Shown here: piece after piece, positions 47,701 to 58,430 of the stretch
Layout of the letters: each line of letters begins with the position of its first letter
Position numbering within the stretch: the stretch's first letter is position 1
Assembly: GCA_958298945.1 (NCBI GenBank)
Contig: OY282609.1
Location: forward strand, 38,041,212-38,105,211
DNA: 64,000 nucleotides
Direction: 5' to 3'
DNA from: Atherix ibis
Taxonomy: Eukaryota > Arthropoda > Insecta > Diptera > Athericidae
Notes under the pieces: generated by a model
What the model saw: only the letters and a program-made list of their open reading frames with translations
What the model was told of the DNA's origin: nothing
Databases searched by the model: none
Translations under genes and position numbers: made by a program

Positions 47701-49140
47701 ACCCGATTTAGTTGAGTTGAGCCATTCTTTAAATATTCTTCCAAACCAACAGATACTCAATACACCCCACCAACAAAAGCTGTGAGCGGTAAATTATCCA
47801 AGGATGAAGAAAAATGTTGGGAATATCATGTTAGAAAAAGTTTTAAGAGAAATGAGCTCAATTGTGAAAAAGTTAGAATAGAGATTTTAGTCAAGAATAT
47901 AGAAGGGTGAATAAGAAAATTTACACCACATCTTATATTGTTATTGAATTTACTAAACTGACAAATTATAATTGCTATAAAATGAATAGAAAATGCTAAT
48001 TTTTTCCTAAAATATCTATTATTGAAAATTTAGCAACAAACTCAAATCATCCAAGTATATACATCATAAATCCTAAAATGTTCTTTCGTAGAATTGTCAG
48101 TTTTCTCTTTCTTCAACTCAAAATCCATTGAAACGAAGTTTACGTCTTAGTGTTTAAACCTGCTGTCCCATACGAGTAGAATTTGGAGAGATGGTAGAAG
48201 TGGAGGGAGTAGTTTCAATGCAAACCATGCGTACACCAGTTTATGATTCATAGATCTCAGAGGATCTTGCCATAATCATCGATTTTTAGCCTTTACATTG
48301 AATGACCGTTTAGAATCACATAAGCCCGCATTACGGATAGACCTGGGCCGATGTACAGTGCTTCTACGTATGGCTAAGCAGTTGATATTTTTAACGCATC
48401 ATCAACTTCCATTACATTATGATCAATTGGATTATGTTACAAATCCTTCTCACTTGAATTTGCTAACTGTCTACAATTGATGGTTTGCTTTGTTTGCTTC
48501 AAGCTAAAATACAGTGAGAAAGTAACTGTTGTATTGTCAATCCTAATATTTTAAATGTTTAAAGGTTTATTGGCTGCTTACTTCAACCTTGTAGTAAACA
48601 GCAAATCAAAATATTTTGACGGAATATTTTTTAATGACACTCGAATTTTAAAAGGATATAATAATCTCACTATTTGCTTATAAATTAGATCAGTGAATAG
48701 GACAAGGATGCAAGGAGAGTCGATCGTAATGTTTGAAAGCTTTAGGAAATCGAGTATTTGGTTAAACCTTTCGTTATTGGTTTTTGTGGTTGTTTGTTTT
48801 TCTGATATTGATGTTATTTTCATACGTTATTAGTACTATATCATTACGGTACCCTTTTATGTGTTTGTAGTGGAATTAATTGAATTTAATAAATACACAC
48901 TCTTTCGGAGGTTCTAGCGTGTTATTGTTTTTATTAGCCGAGTCCGGTACAGAAAGGAGGTCTGGCGATCTAACCGTCATCTCTCAAGCAGAAAAATTCT
49001 TAAGGTAGACTCAGTAATAATGTAACGACAATGTATTGTAAACATTTACTAAAAATTTTACAATTTACTATTTATTCGAAAGGCAATTAAATTTTTTTAA
49101 TTTAATGCACAGTTCAGGAAATATTTAGATTAAACTGGTT
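44770..49140. other. Mostly A+T-rich, no assigned gene
   Basis: Segments 46440-47220 and 47400-47760 are less A+T-rich and have short open frames (minus-strand 47744-47499, for example ADILSTNGWLVQEHLQT). They could be decayed LINE sequence but give no motif I can place. The remainder shows nothing. Confidence 0.4.
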
Positions 49141-49147
49141 AATACTA

Positions 49148-50080
49148 TTGGTTTGTTCGGAAAGTAATTTCGTTTTTTCCCAACAGAGGACCTAATTGTA
49201 TTTTTTCACAACCAACTTCACACTTAAACCATATAATCATACGTATTTTGACTGCGGACATAGCGATTGATTCTGCACAGTAGTTTTTGGTTGGTACCCT
49301 TTTAAATATGGAAAGTGAAAAACAGCATTTTCGGCATATTTTACTTTTCACTATAGAAAAGATAAAAAATGCTGTTCAAGCAAGAAAAAATTATCCAATG
49401 TGTATGGAGAAGATCTGTTAAAAGAGCGCCAGTGCCGACATTGGTTTGCAAAATTTCTATCCGGCAATTTTGATCTCGGAGATGCACCACGTTCTGGAAG
49501 GCTAGTTGAAGCTAATGAAGACACAATAAAGGCATTAATTAATGCAAACCGGCGAATAACAACTCGTGAGATCGCTGAGGGATCAAATTTATCGAATTCG
49601 ACCGTTCCTGATCATTTGAAACGGTTAGGTTTAATCCCAAAGATCGACATATGGGTTCCTCATCTTCTTACGGAAAAAATTTGTGCCGTCGCATGGACGT
49701 TTGTGATTTGCTTCTCAAACGCCAAGAAAATTACCCATTTGTGAAGCGTATCATCACTGAGGACGAGAAATGGGGAGTCTACAACAATGTTAAGCGCAAA
49801 AGATCCTGGAGTAGAAAAGATGAACTGGCCTCAAAGCACTTCGGAAGCCAATATTCATCAAAAAAAGTTATGCTATCTGTTTGGTGGGATTTCAAAGGAA
49901 TCGTTTATTTTGAGCTTCTACCGAGCAACACAACGATCAATTCTGAAGTGTACTGTCATCAGTTCGACAAATTGAATGATTCACTTAAAAAAAACCGCCA
50001 GAATAAAATATTAATTCACTATAAGAAAATCGTCTTTCATTTTTATAAAAAAATACGAAATTACTTTCCGAACAACCCAA
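49148..50080 (+). mobile_element. M2 mariner, with full N-terminal region (copy D)
   Basis: Terminal inverted repeats (left TTGGTTTGTTCGGAAAGTAA, right complement ending at 50080) are flanked by TA (49146-49147 and 50081-50082). This is the only M2 copy in the window that retains the 5' leader and the start of the transposase. It has instead lost the C-terminal third: sequence jumps from SLKKNRQN (near 50000) to the 3' untranslated end. Confidence 0.92.
49308..50010 (+). pseudogene. M2 mariner transposase, C-terminally deleted (copy D)
   Basis: The start ATG at 49308 gives MESEKQHFRHILLFTIEK. A frameshift follows. Then ERQCRHWFAKFLSGNFDLGD, APRSGRLVEANEDTIKALIN and ANRRITTREIAEGSNLSNST form the two helix-turn-helix DNA-binding motifs, with the GRPV-like linker. 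The protein continues GLIPKIDIWVPHLLTEK, KRIITEDEKWGVYNNVKRKR (first Asp) and KVMLSVWWDFKGIVYFELLP, ending in YCHQFDKLNDSLKK. The second and third catalytic Asp are deleted. It shows what copies A-C lost at their 5' ends. Confidence 0.85.
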
Positions 50081-50690
50081 TATTACGCACATCATATGGA
50101 GCATTGACGATTTTACAAAAGATTCGATATTTTAGTGTTTGGATTTGGAAGGAATGATAAAGAAATTATACAGAATGATAGAAGTGACCTCCAATATAGA
50201 TCACCACAAAAGAAATTATAAACTAAATTCAGACCTTTGAATAAAAGTGTAATTTTTACATCGATGAATAACTGTTGATCAGCTATTGATTCACCATTAC
50301 ACATCAGAAGCCAAATTTAAGTCGAAACAAAATAAGGGAAAATAGTTCTATCAATAAGAAAGGTTATGGCTGCTGTCTTTGAAGACGCACATGGTATATC
50401 TTGGGAAAAAAACGATAATCGGACAATATTATCTGATGTTATTAGATGATTTGAATGATGAAATCAAGATAACATGACCATATCTGTCTAAGAAAAAAAT
50501 ATTTTAAGTCAATTAAAACTATATAATTTTGTTTCTTAAAAAAAAATATATTAAATCATTGAAGGGAGCAAATTTATACACTGTCACGTAATTTTAATTT
50601 AATATTATCCAACATTTATGCAGCTTTAAAATAAAATGTTAATTTGAAAACTATTAAGATATTCGCAATAAAACTTTTGCTGGGACGTAT
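50081..50690. other. A+T-rich stretch between mariner and LINE
   Basis: No coding-like frame or repeat end recognised on either strand. Confidence 0.5.
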
Positions 50691-51755
50691 TTTTGTCAGG
50701 TTACAGCAAAATTAAATAACATATTTTTAAATAGTGTATCGTCTAATTCAGAGCGAACTTATTCGTATAATACATTATATAGCAAAGCCAACAAACAGAA
50801 CATGAAATCGCCTAAGCGATATATGACATTACTACAAATACATATAACTCAGAAACAAAAGCTCATATTAAACACTTCAGCAAACCAACTCGATAATAAA
50901 AGAACATCTTACCCACTGCGACAAAATGACCATATCTGGACAAAATCGGACAAAGAAAAAGCTGAAGTATTTTCCAAGCACTTAGTCAATACATTGGCTC
51001 TTCACATCGACATAAAGATAAGACACACTCACTAAAAATACTATACGAACTAATAATTCTGCTCCCTACTCAAAAAATGTGATCCCACCCGAAATTAAAA
51101 ACTTAACGTAACAACTTGCCACTAAAAAAGCTCCCAGTTATGATTAAATAAAAACTTCTATCGTAAAACAAAGCTCAAAAAAAAGTTGAGTTTTCTTTAC
51201 TTATATTTGCTACTCTGAAAATTCTCTGTCATTAAAATGATTCCCAAACCAAACAAACCAGTAAATTTTCCAAAGTCCTCTAGACCTATCAGTTTATTAA
51301 CCAATTCATGCAAAAGTCCGCGAAAAACCAAATTTAAAACGCCTTCATCCCATTCTTGAAAATGACAAAATTATCCATGATCACCAAATTGTTTTCTAAT
51401 CACATCACTGGAGTTGATTGTATTGCGTCCTCTGTTGAATGAAAGCAGTACTGTCCAGTTCGAAAAATCGTTGATACTCCATTTTATGTTTGTACTTACT
51501 TAAATGTTCCGTTTTTCATGATTTATGTGTTACTCGTTCTAAAAGGTCCATTCCTCTAATTAAAGAACTCTCCTATATTTATTTCTCTGTAAACACTCAT
51601 CGACATTTAAAGAGAAATAGGCCAAGAGATCTTTTGAAGCATTAAAATATTTGTTAGGTAGAAAAACACCAATATCGTCATTGTAGCGTCTTTGTCATAA
51701 AACCTGCTTGTACAAAATTTATGTAGTTGTAAATACCGAATAAAATAAAAAAATA
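50691..51755 (+). pseudogene. Jockey-like LINE remnant (copy 4, divergent)
   Basis: The frame at 50802-51035 ends in YPLRQNDHIWTKSDKEKAEV, then FSKHLVNTLALHID. This parallels the linker upstream of the RT in the copies at 10.4 and 60.0 kb (HPLKQND, TDK, FAKHLVNTFAPHDDIED). Downstream are KKAPSYD (51125-51150) and KMIPKPNKPVN (51235-51265). Near 51590-51640 is the C-terminal NTHRHLKRNRPRDLL-like block. The middle of the RT is missing. It is the most decayed of the four related copies. Confidence 0.65.
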
Positions 51756-52033
51756 TTTAAATTTTAAATCAATTTGGTAAATATTTGTTAGCTGTTTGAT
51801 ATTTATGGTAGAAAATACCATAATTTAGATATCACGACATAAACCTAAAAGTATTCAATTACGATTGACTTTACTATTTTTTTGTGTGTTAATTACTCTA
51901 AATAATATTAAGAATCACGATTTAATATTTGAGTTGTTAATTAGATTAATACTTTTAATTTAATGATGAAAATTTATTTAATATTGTATATAATTAAAAA
52001 TGTTGCGTGTTAAGTAACAATTTTATTTAAATA

Positions 52034-52052
52034 ATATATATATATATATATA
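52034..52052. repeat. Microsatellite (TA)n
   Basis: About nine uninterrupted TA/AT units. Confidence 0.9.
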
Positions 52053-52098
52053 AGATTGAAGATAATAAAACATTTTAAGAAAAAGCACATATCTTCAA

Positions 52099-52138
52099 AT
52101 ATTTTGAAAATATATTTACATATAAATACATATGACTA
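52099..52138. repeat. Unnamed dispersed repeat R (copy 2, left part)
   Basis: ATTTTGAAAATATA followed by TACATATAAATACATATGAC matches the flanks of M1 copy 3 (35862-35875 and 36867-36890). Here the mariner entered after CATATGAC, whereas in copy 1 it entered about 30 bp earlier. Confidence 0.7.
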
Positions 52139-53043
52139 CGAGGTCTGTTCAAAAGTATCGCGAATTTTGAATTTCCGCGGGTTACGTATATTCGATTTTC
52201 GATTTTTTGTGGCGTTATGTTGGTACTCATGTCTCTCGCTTATGCCAACAAGTTCGGCCATTTTGAATGTTCAGTTAATTTTTGACAGCTGCTTTGCTTG
52301 CACGTGTTTTGGCTCGTCTTCGATCTTTGCCCATTTTTGACCAAAAACAGTATCGCATTAACATTGCTAGGGAGCTGTTGGACTCTGTCCGCGACGACCC
52401 AAATTTACTCCAGAGGGTCATAACTGGTGACGAATCATGGCTTTACTGTTATGACGTGGAAACCAAAGCTCAATCATCCCAATGGAAGCTGCCGCATGAG
52501 TCAAGACCGAAAAAAGCGCGCCAAGTTCGGTTCGGTCGAATGTGAAGGTTTTGCTAACAGTTTTCTTCGATTGCAGGGGCGTGGTGCATCATGAGCTCTT
52601 GCCACAGCGTAGAACGGTCAATAAGGAATATTACCTTATGCACAAGTTGCGCGAAGCAATCCGCCAGAAACGCCCGGATTTGTGGAAGAACAAAAATTGG
52701 CTTTTGCACCATGAAAAAATTGGCTTTTGCACCACGTTATATCCCTGCTCACGCATCGTTGCTTGTGCGCGAATTTTTGGCCAAAAACAATGCACTAATA
52801 ATGCCGCAGCTACCGTATTCCGCAGATCTGCCCCCCTGTGACTTTTTCTTGTTCCCGAAACAGATTCTTTGATCCAATTTTTTGGAATGGGCAAAAATCG
52901 AAGACGATCCAAAACACGTGCAAGCAAAGCAGCTGTCAAAAATTAACTGAACATTCAAAATGGCCGAACTTGTTGGCATAAGTGAGAGACATGAGTACCA
53001 ACATAACGCCACAAAAAATCGATACTTTTTGAACAGACCTCCA
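52139..53043 (+). mobile_element. M1 mariner, fold-back derivative (copy 4), most complete
   Basis: The left end CGAGGTCTGTTCAAAAGTAT follows TA at 52137-52138. The right end reads GATACTTTTTGAACAGACCT. Inside these, 136-bp arms (52200-52335 and 52886-53021) are inverted copies of the 5' leader, differing by only a few bases. In the middle is a transposase segment that lacks its N-terminus. The 3' half of the leader has been joined to GACCAAAAACAG, and the C-terminus is replaced at CCCGAAA|CAGATTCTTTGATCCA by the inverted leader. The inverted part includes the first codons and start codon of the gene. A 40-bp piece next to the right terminal repeat is deleted. Confidence 0.9.
52340..52872 (+). 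pseudogene. M1 mariner transposase, catalytic-domain remnant (copy 4)
   Basis: Reads DQKQYRINIARELLDSVRDD, then NLLQRVITGDESWLYCYDVE (first catalytic Asp), CRGVVHHELLPQRRTVNKEY and KRPDLWKNKNWLLHHE. After a small tandem duplication (52693-52735) that disrupts the second Asp block, it continues AHASLLVREFLAKNNALIMP and PPCDFFLFPKQIL then stop (third Asp present). The DNA-binding N-terminus is absent and the C-terminus ends early at the inverted junction. A one-base shift occurs near 52540. Confidence 0.85.
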
Positions 53044-53290
53044 CTTATCTCATTGGACACACTATATGTTTGTTAGATATAAACACCTATCTACATCACT
53101 ATTCTACTAAACACACGAATCCGCATACTCCTCAGAGTAATCCCTGCATTTTTTTTAAATTGACAATGTCCCGTATAATATACGGGACATCAATTTATTA
53201 TTGCAGTTCATACGCATTTAACACAAACAGGTGAATTTTTGTAGGAGTATTTTTTAGTAGTTTGTTTTAAAATTTTAAGTATTTTATTTT
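53041..53290. repeat. Unnamed dispersed repeat R (copy 2, right part)
   Basis: CATTGGACACACTATATGTT, then TTGTTAGATATAAACACCTA, ACGAATCCGCATACTCCTCA and CCCGTATAATATACG match 36895-37090 with substitutions and small indels. No open frame. Confidence 0.75.
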
Positions 53291-53384
53291 AGATGGGAAG
53301 ATCATTTTTTAATACATCTTCGGGTAGACCACCTAATACCCGAAGATGTATTAAAAATGATCCTCTCCTGTAAAATAAAAGATT
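53281..53384. repeat. Large hairpin, arms of about 45 bp
   Basis: The inner arms 53300-53325 and 53338-53362 (GATCATTTTTTAATACATCT and its complement, ending CGGGT/ACCCG) are almost exact. They extend outward, imperfectly, to 53281 and 53384 (TTTTATTTTA / TAAAATAAAA). The loop is about 12 nt. It follows directly on repeat R. Confidence 0.85.
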
Positions 53385-53689
53385 TATTTGTGTAGAAAGA
53401 TTTCTAAGGACGAGGGGATATACCATCTGGACCATCGGAGTAAAACACAATGTTTCATACACATAGAGCAATCAAATTGGCGATGTCTATTCAGCTGGCT
53501 AGTGGAGTTTCCGTGTTTCAAGTTAATTAAATTATTTTATAATATGCTTGTAATAGACAACATATTTAAATATATTATAGTTGTTGATAAGCGGTACTGA
53601 AATAATATAAAAACAATTTTCGGTACTGAAATAATATATAAAAAAAGCTTCAACAAAAATTTTCTGGAAAAATTTTGAAAGTTTTAATT

Positions 53690-53965
53690 TTAAAGATAAA
53701 TAATTTTATGGGCCGGTGGAATCATCGGTCCGTATTTTTTTAAGGATGTCGCTGGCCACAACATTACCGTCGATGGCGCCCGTTATCGCTCGATGATTTC
53801 GAACTTTTTTTGTGCCCAAAATGCAAGAACTGCAGCTGGTCGACATATGATTTCAACAAGCGCTACATGCCACACAGCTCCTGAAACAATGGACATATCG
53901 AGAGATGAGTTCGGTGAGTTATTTATCTAACGTTTCGGCCCAGTGAGTTAGGCTAGCAATTGTAA
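53690..53965 (+). pseudogene. Transposase fragment, 'GGIIGPYFF...ATCHTA' type
   Basis: Plus-strand translation reads FMGRWNHRSVFFKDVAGHNI, TVDGARYRSMISNFFCAQNA, then SATCHTAPETMDISRDEFGE and LFI. Allowing small frameshifts, this follows the order of an insect DDE transposase block: GGIIGPYFFKD..G..VTVNG.RYR.MI..F, then (QDGA)TCHTA.ET...L...F. The QDGA Asp is lost in a frameshift. Only the central part survives. Confidence 0.65.
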
Positions 53966-53969
53966 GAAG

Positions 53970-55135
53970 ATACAACTCAGTGTTTATTCCATTTGCGATC
54001 TATTGTGTATTCTGTATTTTAACATAATCCTATTTATAAGTTGAATATCGAGAATATCGAATTATGTGCGATTAAAAATCGTCTGTTCATTTCAGGCAAA
54101 TCAAGTGTTGCAATAAATTTGACGCTTCCAGTTTTCAACAAACTTACTAGTTTTATCAAAATTTTGAATGAAAAACTACATAAAATATCATTTGCACTGA
54201 AATGTACCTCGGAAAATCGAGTAACATAGCGACAACGAAACTGATCTATCCCTGTACTAACTATTATTAAGTACAAATGTAATACAACACTTCTCGTAAG
54301 ATTTTTCTAATTGTACAACTTTTTAACCATACATTTTTTCTTGCCAGTCCTCCCCTTAATTTTCTGTAACCAACTGATTCACTTATCAATTCCTAATTAT
54401 GCCTCATCTATCTGAAAGTAATCATGGATTTATTTAAAATATTTTATCTTCCCTGAAACAATAAACCGAGTCTATTTTGTAGCGCCATGACCATGAGGCT
54501 ATTTGGCGACTCAAATACTATCGTGTCGGTTTGCATTGCAAGCTTCCTTAAAAAAAAACCTACCGATAGTTAGTTGGAGGATTCACAGATTGTTAAATTT
54601 AGTGAAGCATATTTTAATATTAAAGATTAAAAAGAGGACATGGGAAAGAAGGGTTATGTGACATTAATTTTACAATATATATTGGGAATGATAAGATGAA
54701 CGACATAGGAATGGCATGCAGGACGAGGTTGGTTGCCGGAGAGTTCTGAGAAGTTTTCTTGCCCAGAATTTGGGAATGATTTGAAATCTTTTATATAATG
54801 ACAATAACATGTTACTCATTTATACTTTTAATTCAGCATAATCTTTGGCTTTTTAATGAGTAATCTTACTTAATATGGGTATCAATATTTTTACTGCTAT
54901 ATTACAAAATTTGTGAACTATACAATTAGTTGTAATAAGTTTGGACTCTATAGCTATAATGCGGATTTAATGGAGTTACGTGAAAATTTACCAGAGGTAT
55001 TTATAGAAAATACTCTGAGATTATCATAACTGGTAATCAATTCCTGTTAATTAGACAAGCAAGCTATTTCTTATTGTAGGATTTTCTTCTAGACTTGAAC
55101 ACTTCTTAAAAATGTATGTTTACAATTATTTTCAT
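53970..55135. other. A+T-rich stretch, nothing recognised
   Basis: Frames at 54034-54276 on both strands mirror each other and carry no recognisable motif. The string TAGCGCCATGACCATGAGG near 54480 loosely resembles TAGCGCCACGACCGTGAGT near 44120. No element ends were seen. Confidence 0.5.
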
Positions 55136-55138
55136 TTA

Positions 55139-56307
55139 CCACGTGTATGAGCTTAAATCCACATGTTTTTTTTTCATAAAAAGCAAAAACAAATTTATTG
55201 AAAGTACTTGCCCTCGCTAGCTACACATTTTTCCCATCTCTCGGGCAATTTGTGGATACCACACCAAAAAAATTCCTTCGCTTTCGAGACAAACCACTCA
55301 TCAAGACATTTTCGGACGTCTTCGTAAGAATCGAAGTGCTGCTCAGCGAGCGCATGACCCTTCGACGAAAACAGGTGGTAGTCGGAAGGGACTAGGTCTG
55401 GTGAATAAGCGGGGTGGGGTAGCCCCTCCCAGTGGAGTGTCTCTAAGTAGTTTCGGACCATTTTTGACATGTGCGATGGTGCGTTGTCGTGGAGTAACAT
55501 CAGCTTCTCATGTCTTTGTTGATTATCCGTCCTTTTTTCACGCATCCGTCCTGATCCCATCAAACGCACAGCATCCTCTTCCGTCCGAAGCAATTTGGTT
55601 TTTGGGAAGATGTTGATGGTTGGCCGGGATCAACCCACGATTACTTACGTTCAGGATTCTCGAAATATATCCACTTTTCATCGCCTGTCACAATCCGATA
55701 CAGGAACGACTTTCTTTTTTGTCTGATTTCGCATATGTTTTGGCATCGCTCCATCTGCCTATCGTTCAATTCATGTGGCACCAATTTTCCGATCTTTTCA
55801 ATCTTCCCCATGGGACGCAGACGCATGGAAATGGCTGGTTGAGTAACACCCAATTGCTCCGCGAGCATTTTTTGCGATTGGGTATTGTCTTCGTCCAAAA
55901 GAGCCTGCATTTGATGGTCCTCAACCTTCCTAGGCCGATTTTCACGTTTCTTGTCCCACAAGTCAAAATTGCCGTCTTTGAACCGACGAAACCAATCTCG
56001 GCATGTTGTTTCCGATAAAGCACTGTCACCATAGGCCCCCATAAGTATTCGATGCGATTTGGCAGCCGATTTCTGCAAATTGAAGCAAAAAAGCAGAACT
56101 TCCCGCATATTCTCTTTTTCTGGCACTAAACTAGACATGATTACTAAAGGAAAAATGTATGTGTTGTACGAAATTGCTGACAATGTGCACTGATTAATGT
56201 TGACAGATGTCAAACTCATAAAAAAAAGTATGGCGTGTCCATGGTAGCTTAATACGTTCACTTACGCCATCTATAATCAAACCGCGGATTTAAGCTTAAA
56301 CACCTGG
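55139..56307 (-). mobile_element. Mos1-like (mauritiana-group) mariner
   Basis: The ends CCACGTGTATGAGCTTAAAT (left) and, reading inward from the right, CCAGGTGTTTAAGCTTAAAT form terminal inverted repeats flanked by TA (55137-55138 and 56308-56309). The length, 1169 bp, is somewhat short of a usual mariner of about 1.3 kb. It encodes one minus-strand transposase with a short central deletion. It is the best-preserved element in the window. Confidence 0.92.
55196..56138 (-). pseudogene. Mos1-like mariner transposase, nearly complete
   Basis: The start MSSLVPEKENMREVLLFC at 56138 leads into an intact N-terminal half: TCRDWFRRFKDGNFDLWDKK (first helix-turn-helix), the linker KKRENRPRKVED, QALLDEDNTQSQKMLAEQLG (second helix-turn-helix) and the WVPHELN-type block (KLVPHELNDRQME). 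Then comes RIVTGDEKWIYFENPERK with the first catalytic Asp, followed by a premature stop. MLCVWWDQDG is followed by a deletion of some 40 codons and a frameshift. The last part is open: LLHDNAPSHMSKMVRNYLET (second Asp), YSPDLVPSDYHLF (third Asp) and IHKLPERWEKCVASEGKYF at the end. All three catalytic Asp codons survive, but the stop, deletion and shift make it inactive. The Mos1 comparison is from memory. Confidence 0.88.
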
Positions 56308-56309
56308 TA

Positions 56310-56945
56310 AATATATTTTATTGCACAAAGACGTAGAATTGATATCAATATGTACTTATTTCAATTAAAATGCATTCTGGACAGTGTCCCAATAATTTTG
56401 CACCAATTAATTCTAAGAAGCAATTGAAATTATGTTTAATTATAAACAGATTTTTAATGTATGTTAGCATCATAATTATAGTTAAATATGAATATTTTAT
56501 CTAGAAGTGAATTTTTAAACTGAACACCAAGCAAAATTTAATTAAAGTATTATTTATACTCGTACAAAGTATTATTCATACTCGCACAACGAATATTTTA
56601 TACTCGTACAACTATGCACATATAACATAAAATGGACACAATTAATATTAAAAGCAGATTTTTTTTGACCACAACGTCACATAAATAATTATATAAATAA
56701 TATATAATTTTAAAAGCAATTTGCGATCCTTGAAGTTTTCCAAATCATAATTATTTTCAATTATGCTCACATTTATCATATTATAATAAACAATTAACAA
56801 ATCTTTATGTATTAGTCCTTTTTTTCTTTATAGAAGGCGACATGATTAATCAATTCTAAATTCTTAGATAAAAAGTCATTTAATTTTTTTTACTTTTTTT
56901 AAATTACTTGCGCTAAGAGATATCCTTCATTATGAATTTCCTTAT
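56310..56945. other. A+T-rich stretch, nothing recognised
   Basis: Three near-repeats of the motif ATACTCGTACAA / CATACTCGCACAA occur at 56556-56610. No coding signal. Confidence 0.5.
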
Positions 56946-56948
56946 AAG

Positions 56949-57690
56949 TCAAATATATGCCTTGTATATATTGGCTAGATTAGATGTAGTGAAAAATTTC
57001 TTACAACGCTTAAGGGAACCTAAACATTTTGCAGCATTTTTGGTAGTATTAAATATGTGATTAATCCAAAGGACGTCAATATTAACAAACATACCAAAAA
57101 TGGAAAGTTTTTCGGTTTCAGTTATACAAATGCCATTCATGGATAATGGCTGGATATATTGGTTTTGCTTTAGAAAAACGAGACAGCTCTGTGTTTTGGA
57201 AGTACTAAATTCCACTCTCCTTTTCGATCCCCATAGCAATATACTGTCTATATCGGAATTTAATGAGTTTAACATACGTTGTCGTTCCATCTACATGGCC
57301 GAAGAGCAAGGACGTCACTGAGGAAACATATATGAAAAACTTAAGATACTGCCATTAGCGAAACAGAGGATTGGATTAGAAGTAACAGATAGCAGATTAT
57401 TTGGGTAAGAAAAATAGTCGGATACAGAACTAAACCCCGCAGAGCACCAGCATTTATTTGCTGGACTGCAGACTTAAAGCCATCTAAAACCACTTGTATT
57501 GAATGGTTCAGAAGGTAGCATCTAATACATTTGAGAAGGCAATCGTCGATACTATAAGGACGCTTTTCCAAACTCTGTCAAATGCTTTTGAAATATCAAG
57601 TGCAATAATCCTACACTCCCCAGCAAAATGAAGAGTATTGTTCCACTTTTCGACTAGATATACCACCAAATCACCGAAAAAATGTTAGAA
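56949..57690 (-). pseudogene. LINE reverse transcriptase fragment
   Basis: Minus strand from high to low: ECRIIALDISKAFDRVW-like sequence (motif A, about 57620-57565, frame-shifted), then NHSIQVVLDGFKSAVQQINA, GALRGLVLYPTIFLTQI (motif B, normally AGVPQGSVLSPTLF) near 57490-57390. In a second frame come DIDSILLWGSKRRVEFSTSK, TQSCLVFLKQNQ, then NGICITETEKLSIFGMFVNI, WINHIFNTTKNAAKCLGSLK and RCKKFFTTSNLANIYKAYI. This is the order of RT motifs A and B and the post-palm region of a Jockey/CR1-like LINE. The YADD motif between them is lost. It is truncated at both ends. Confidence 0.75.
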
Positions 57691-57694
57691 GAAA

Positions 57695-58425
57695 AATTTT
57701 AAGGCTGCTGTTTCAGCACATTTTTTTAATAAAATTTCTTTATTTTAGATTCATTTAAATTAAATTAAAACTTATATAAATTTTAGTCTTTTCCAATTAT
57801 ATTATTCCACCATCTTTTCTATCTATTCTTTTCTATCAAATACTAATTGAATATATTCATTTTTGATTAATTCATATATTCACTATTTATTGTATAAAAT
57901 CAATTTAAAAATAATTTATTAAATTATCAACAAGTTTATTCGTTAAAAAAATCAACCTTTATGATAAACAATTCTCCTTCCGTTTCATAACAACTCATCT
58001 TAAAAAAATCAACTTATTTGGAATGAAAACTTCTCTTTCCAGATGAGAAAATATGATTGAAAATAGATTTGAACAGATAAAGAGAGAAAAAACAGTTAAT
58101 GTATCTCTATGAATTTTTATACGGAGATATCCTCGCAAATATATATATCCTTATAAATCTTTATATTGAACATATAGTCGGAATGAAAAACTTACCAATA
58201 AATATAATAGGTAATTAACATAATGTAGGTGACAGAGATTATGGTTGAGTGGAATAAAGAAGCATGATTGGATTTTATATGCGATTATTTTTTTCTGATT
58301 TTCTCTATCATTAGCTCACTATTAATGAATTTTCAGTTGACAATTGATGATAACGATTATTTAAATATTTCTTTCGTTTATTTTCTCAGTATTTAATACT
58401 TTTTTAATTCTTTACATAACATTTT
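57695..58425. other. A+T-rich stretch, nothing recognised
   Basis: A degenerate duplicated segment (TAAAAAAATCAAC followed by CTTTAT or TTATTT, at about 57945 and 58004) is the only structure I noticed. Confidence 0.5.
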
Positions 58426-58430
58426 ATATA

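Noticed and set aside
47499..47744. Minus-strand frame as a LINE C-terminal region
   Set aside because: The phrase ILSTNGWLVQEHLQT hints at a LINE tail but no neighbouring block supports it.
54034..54276. Opposite-strand frames of 60-80 codons
   Set aside because: Mirror-image frames without any recognised motif; chance in A+T-rich DNA.
55620..56018. 132-codon plus-strand frame as a gene
   Set aside because: Antisense shadow of the Mos1-like transposase on the minus strand.
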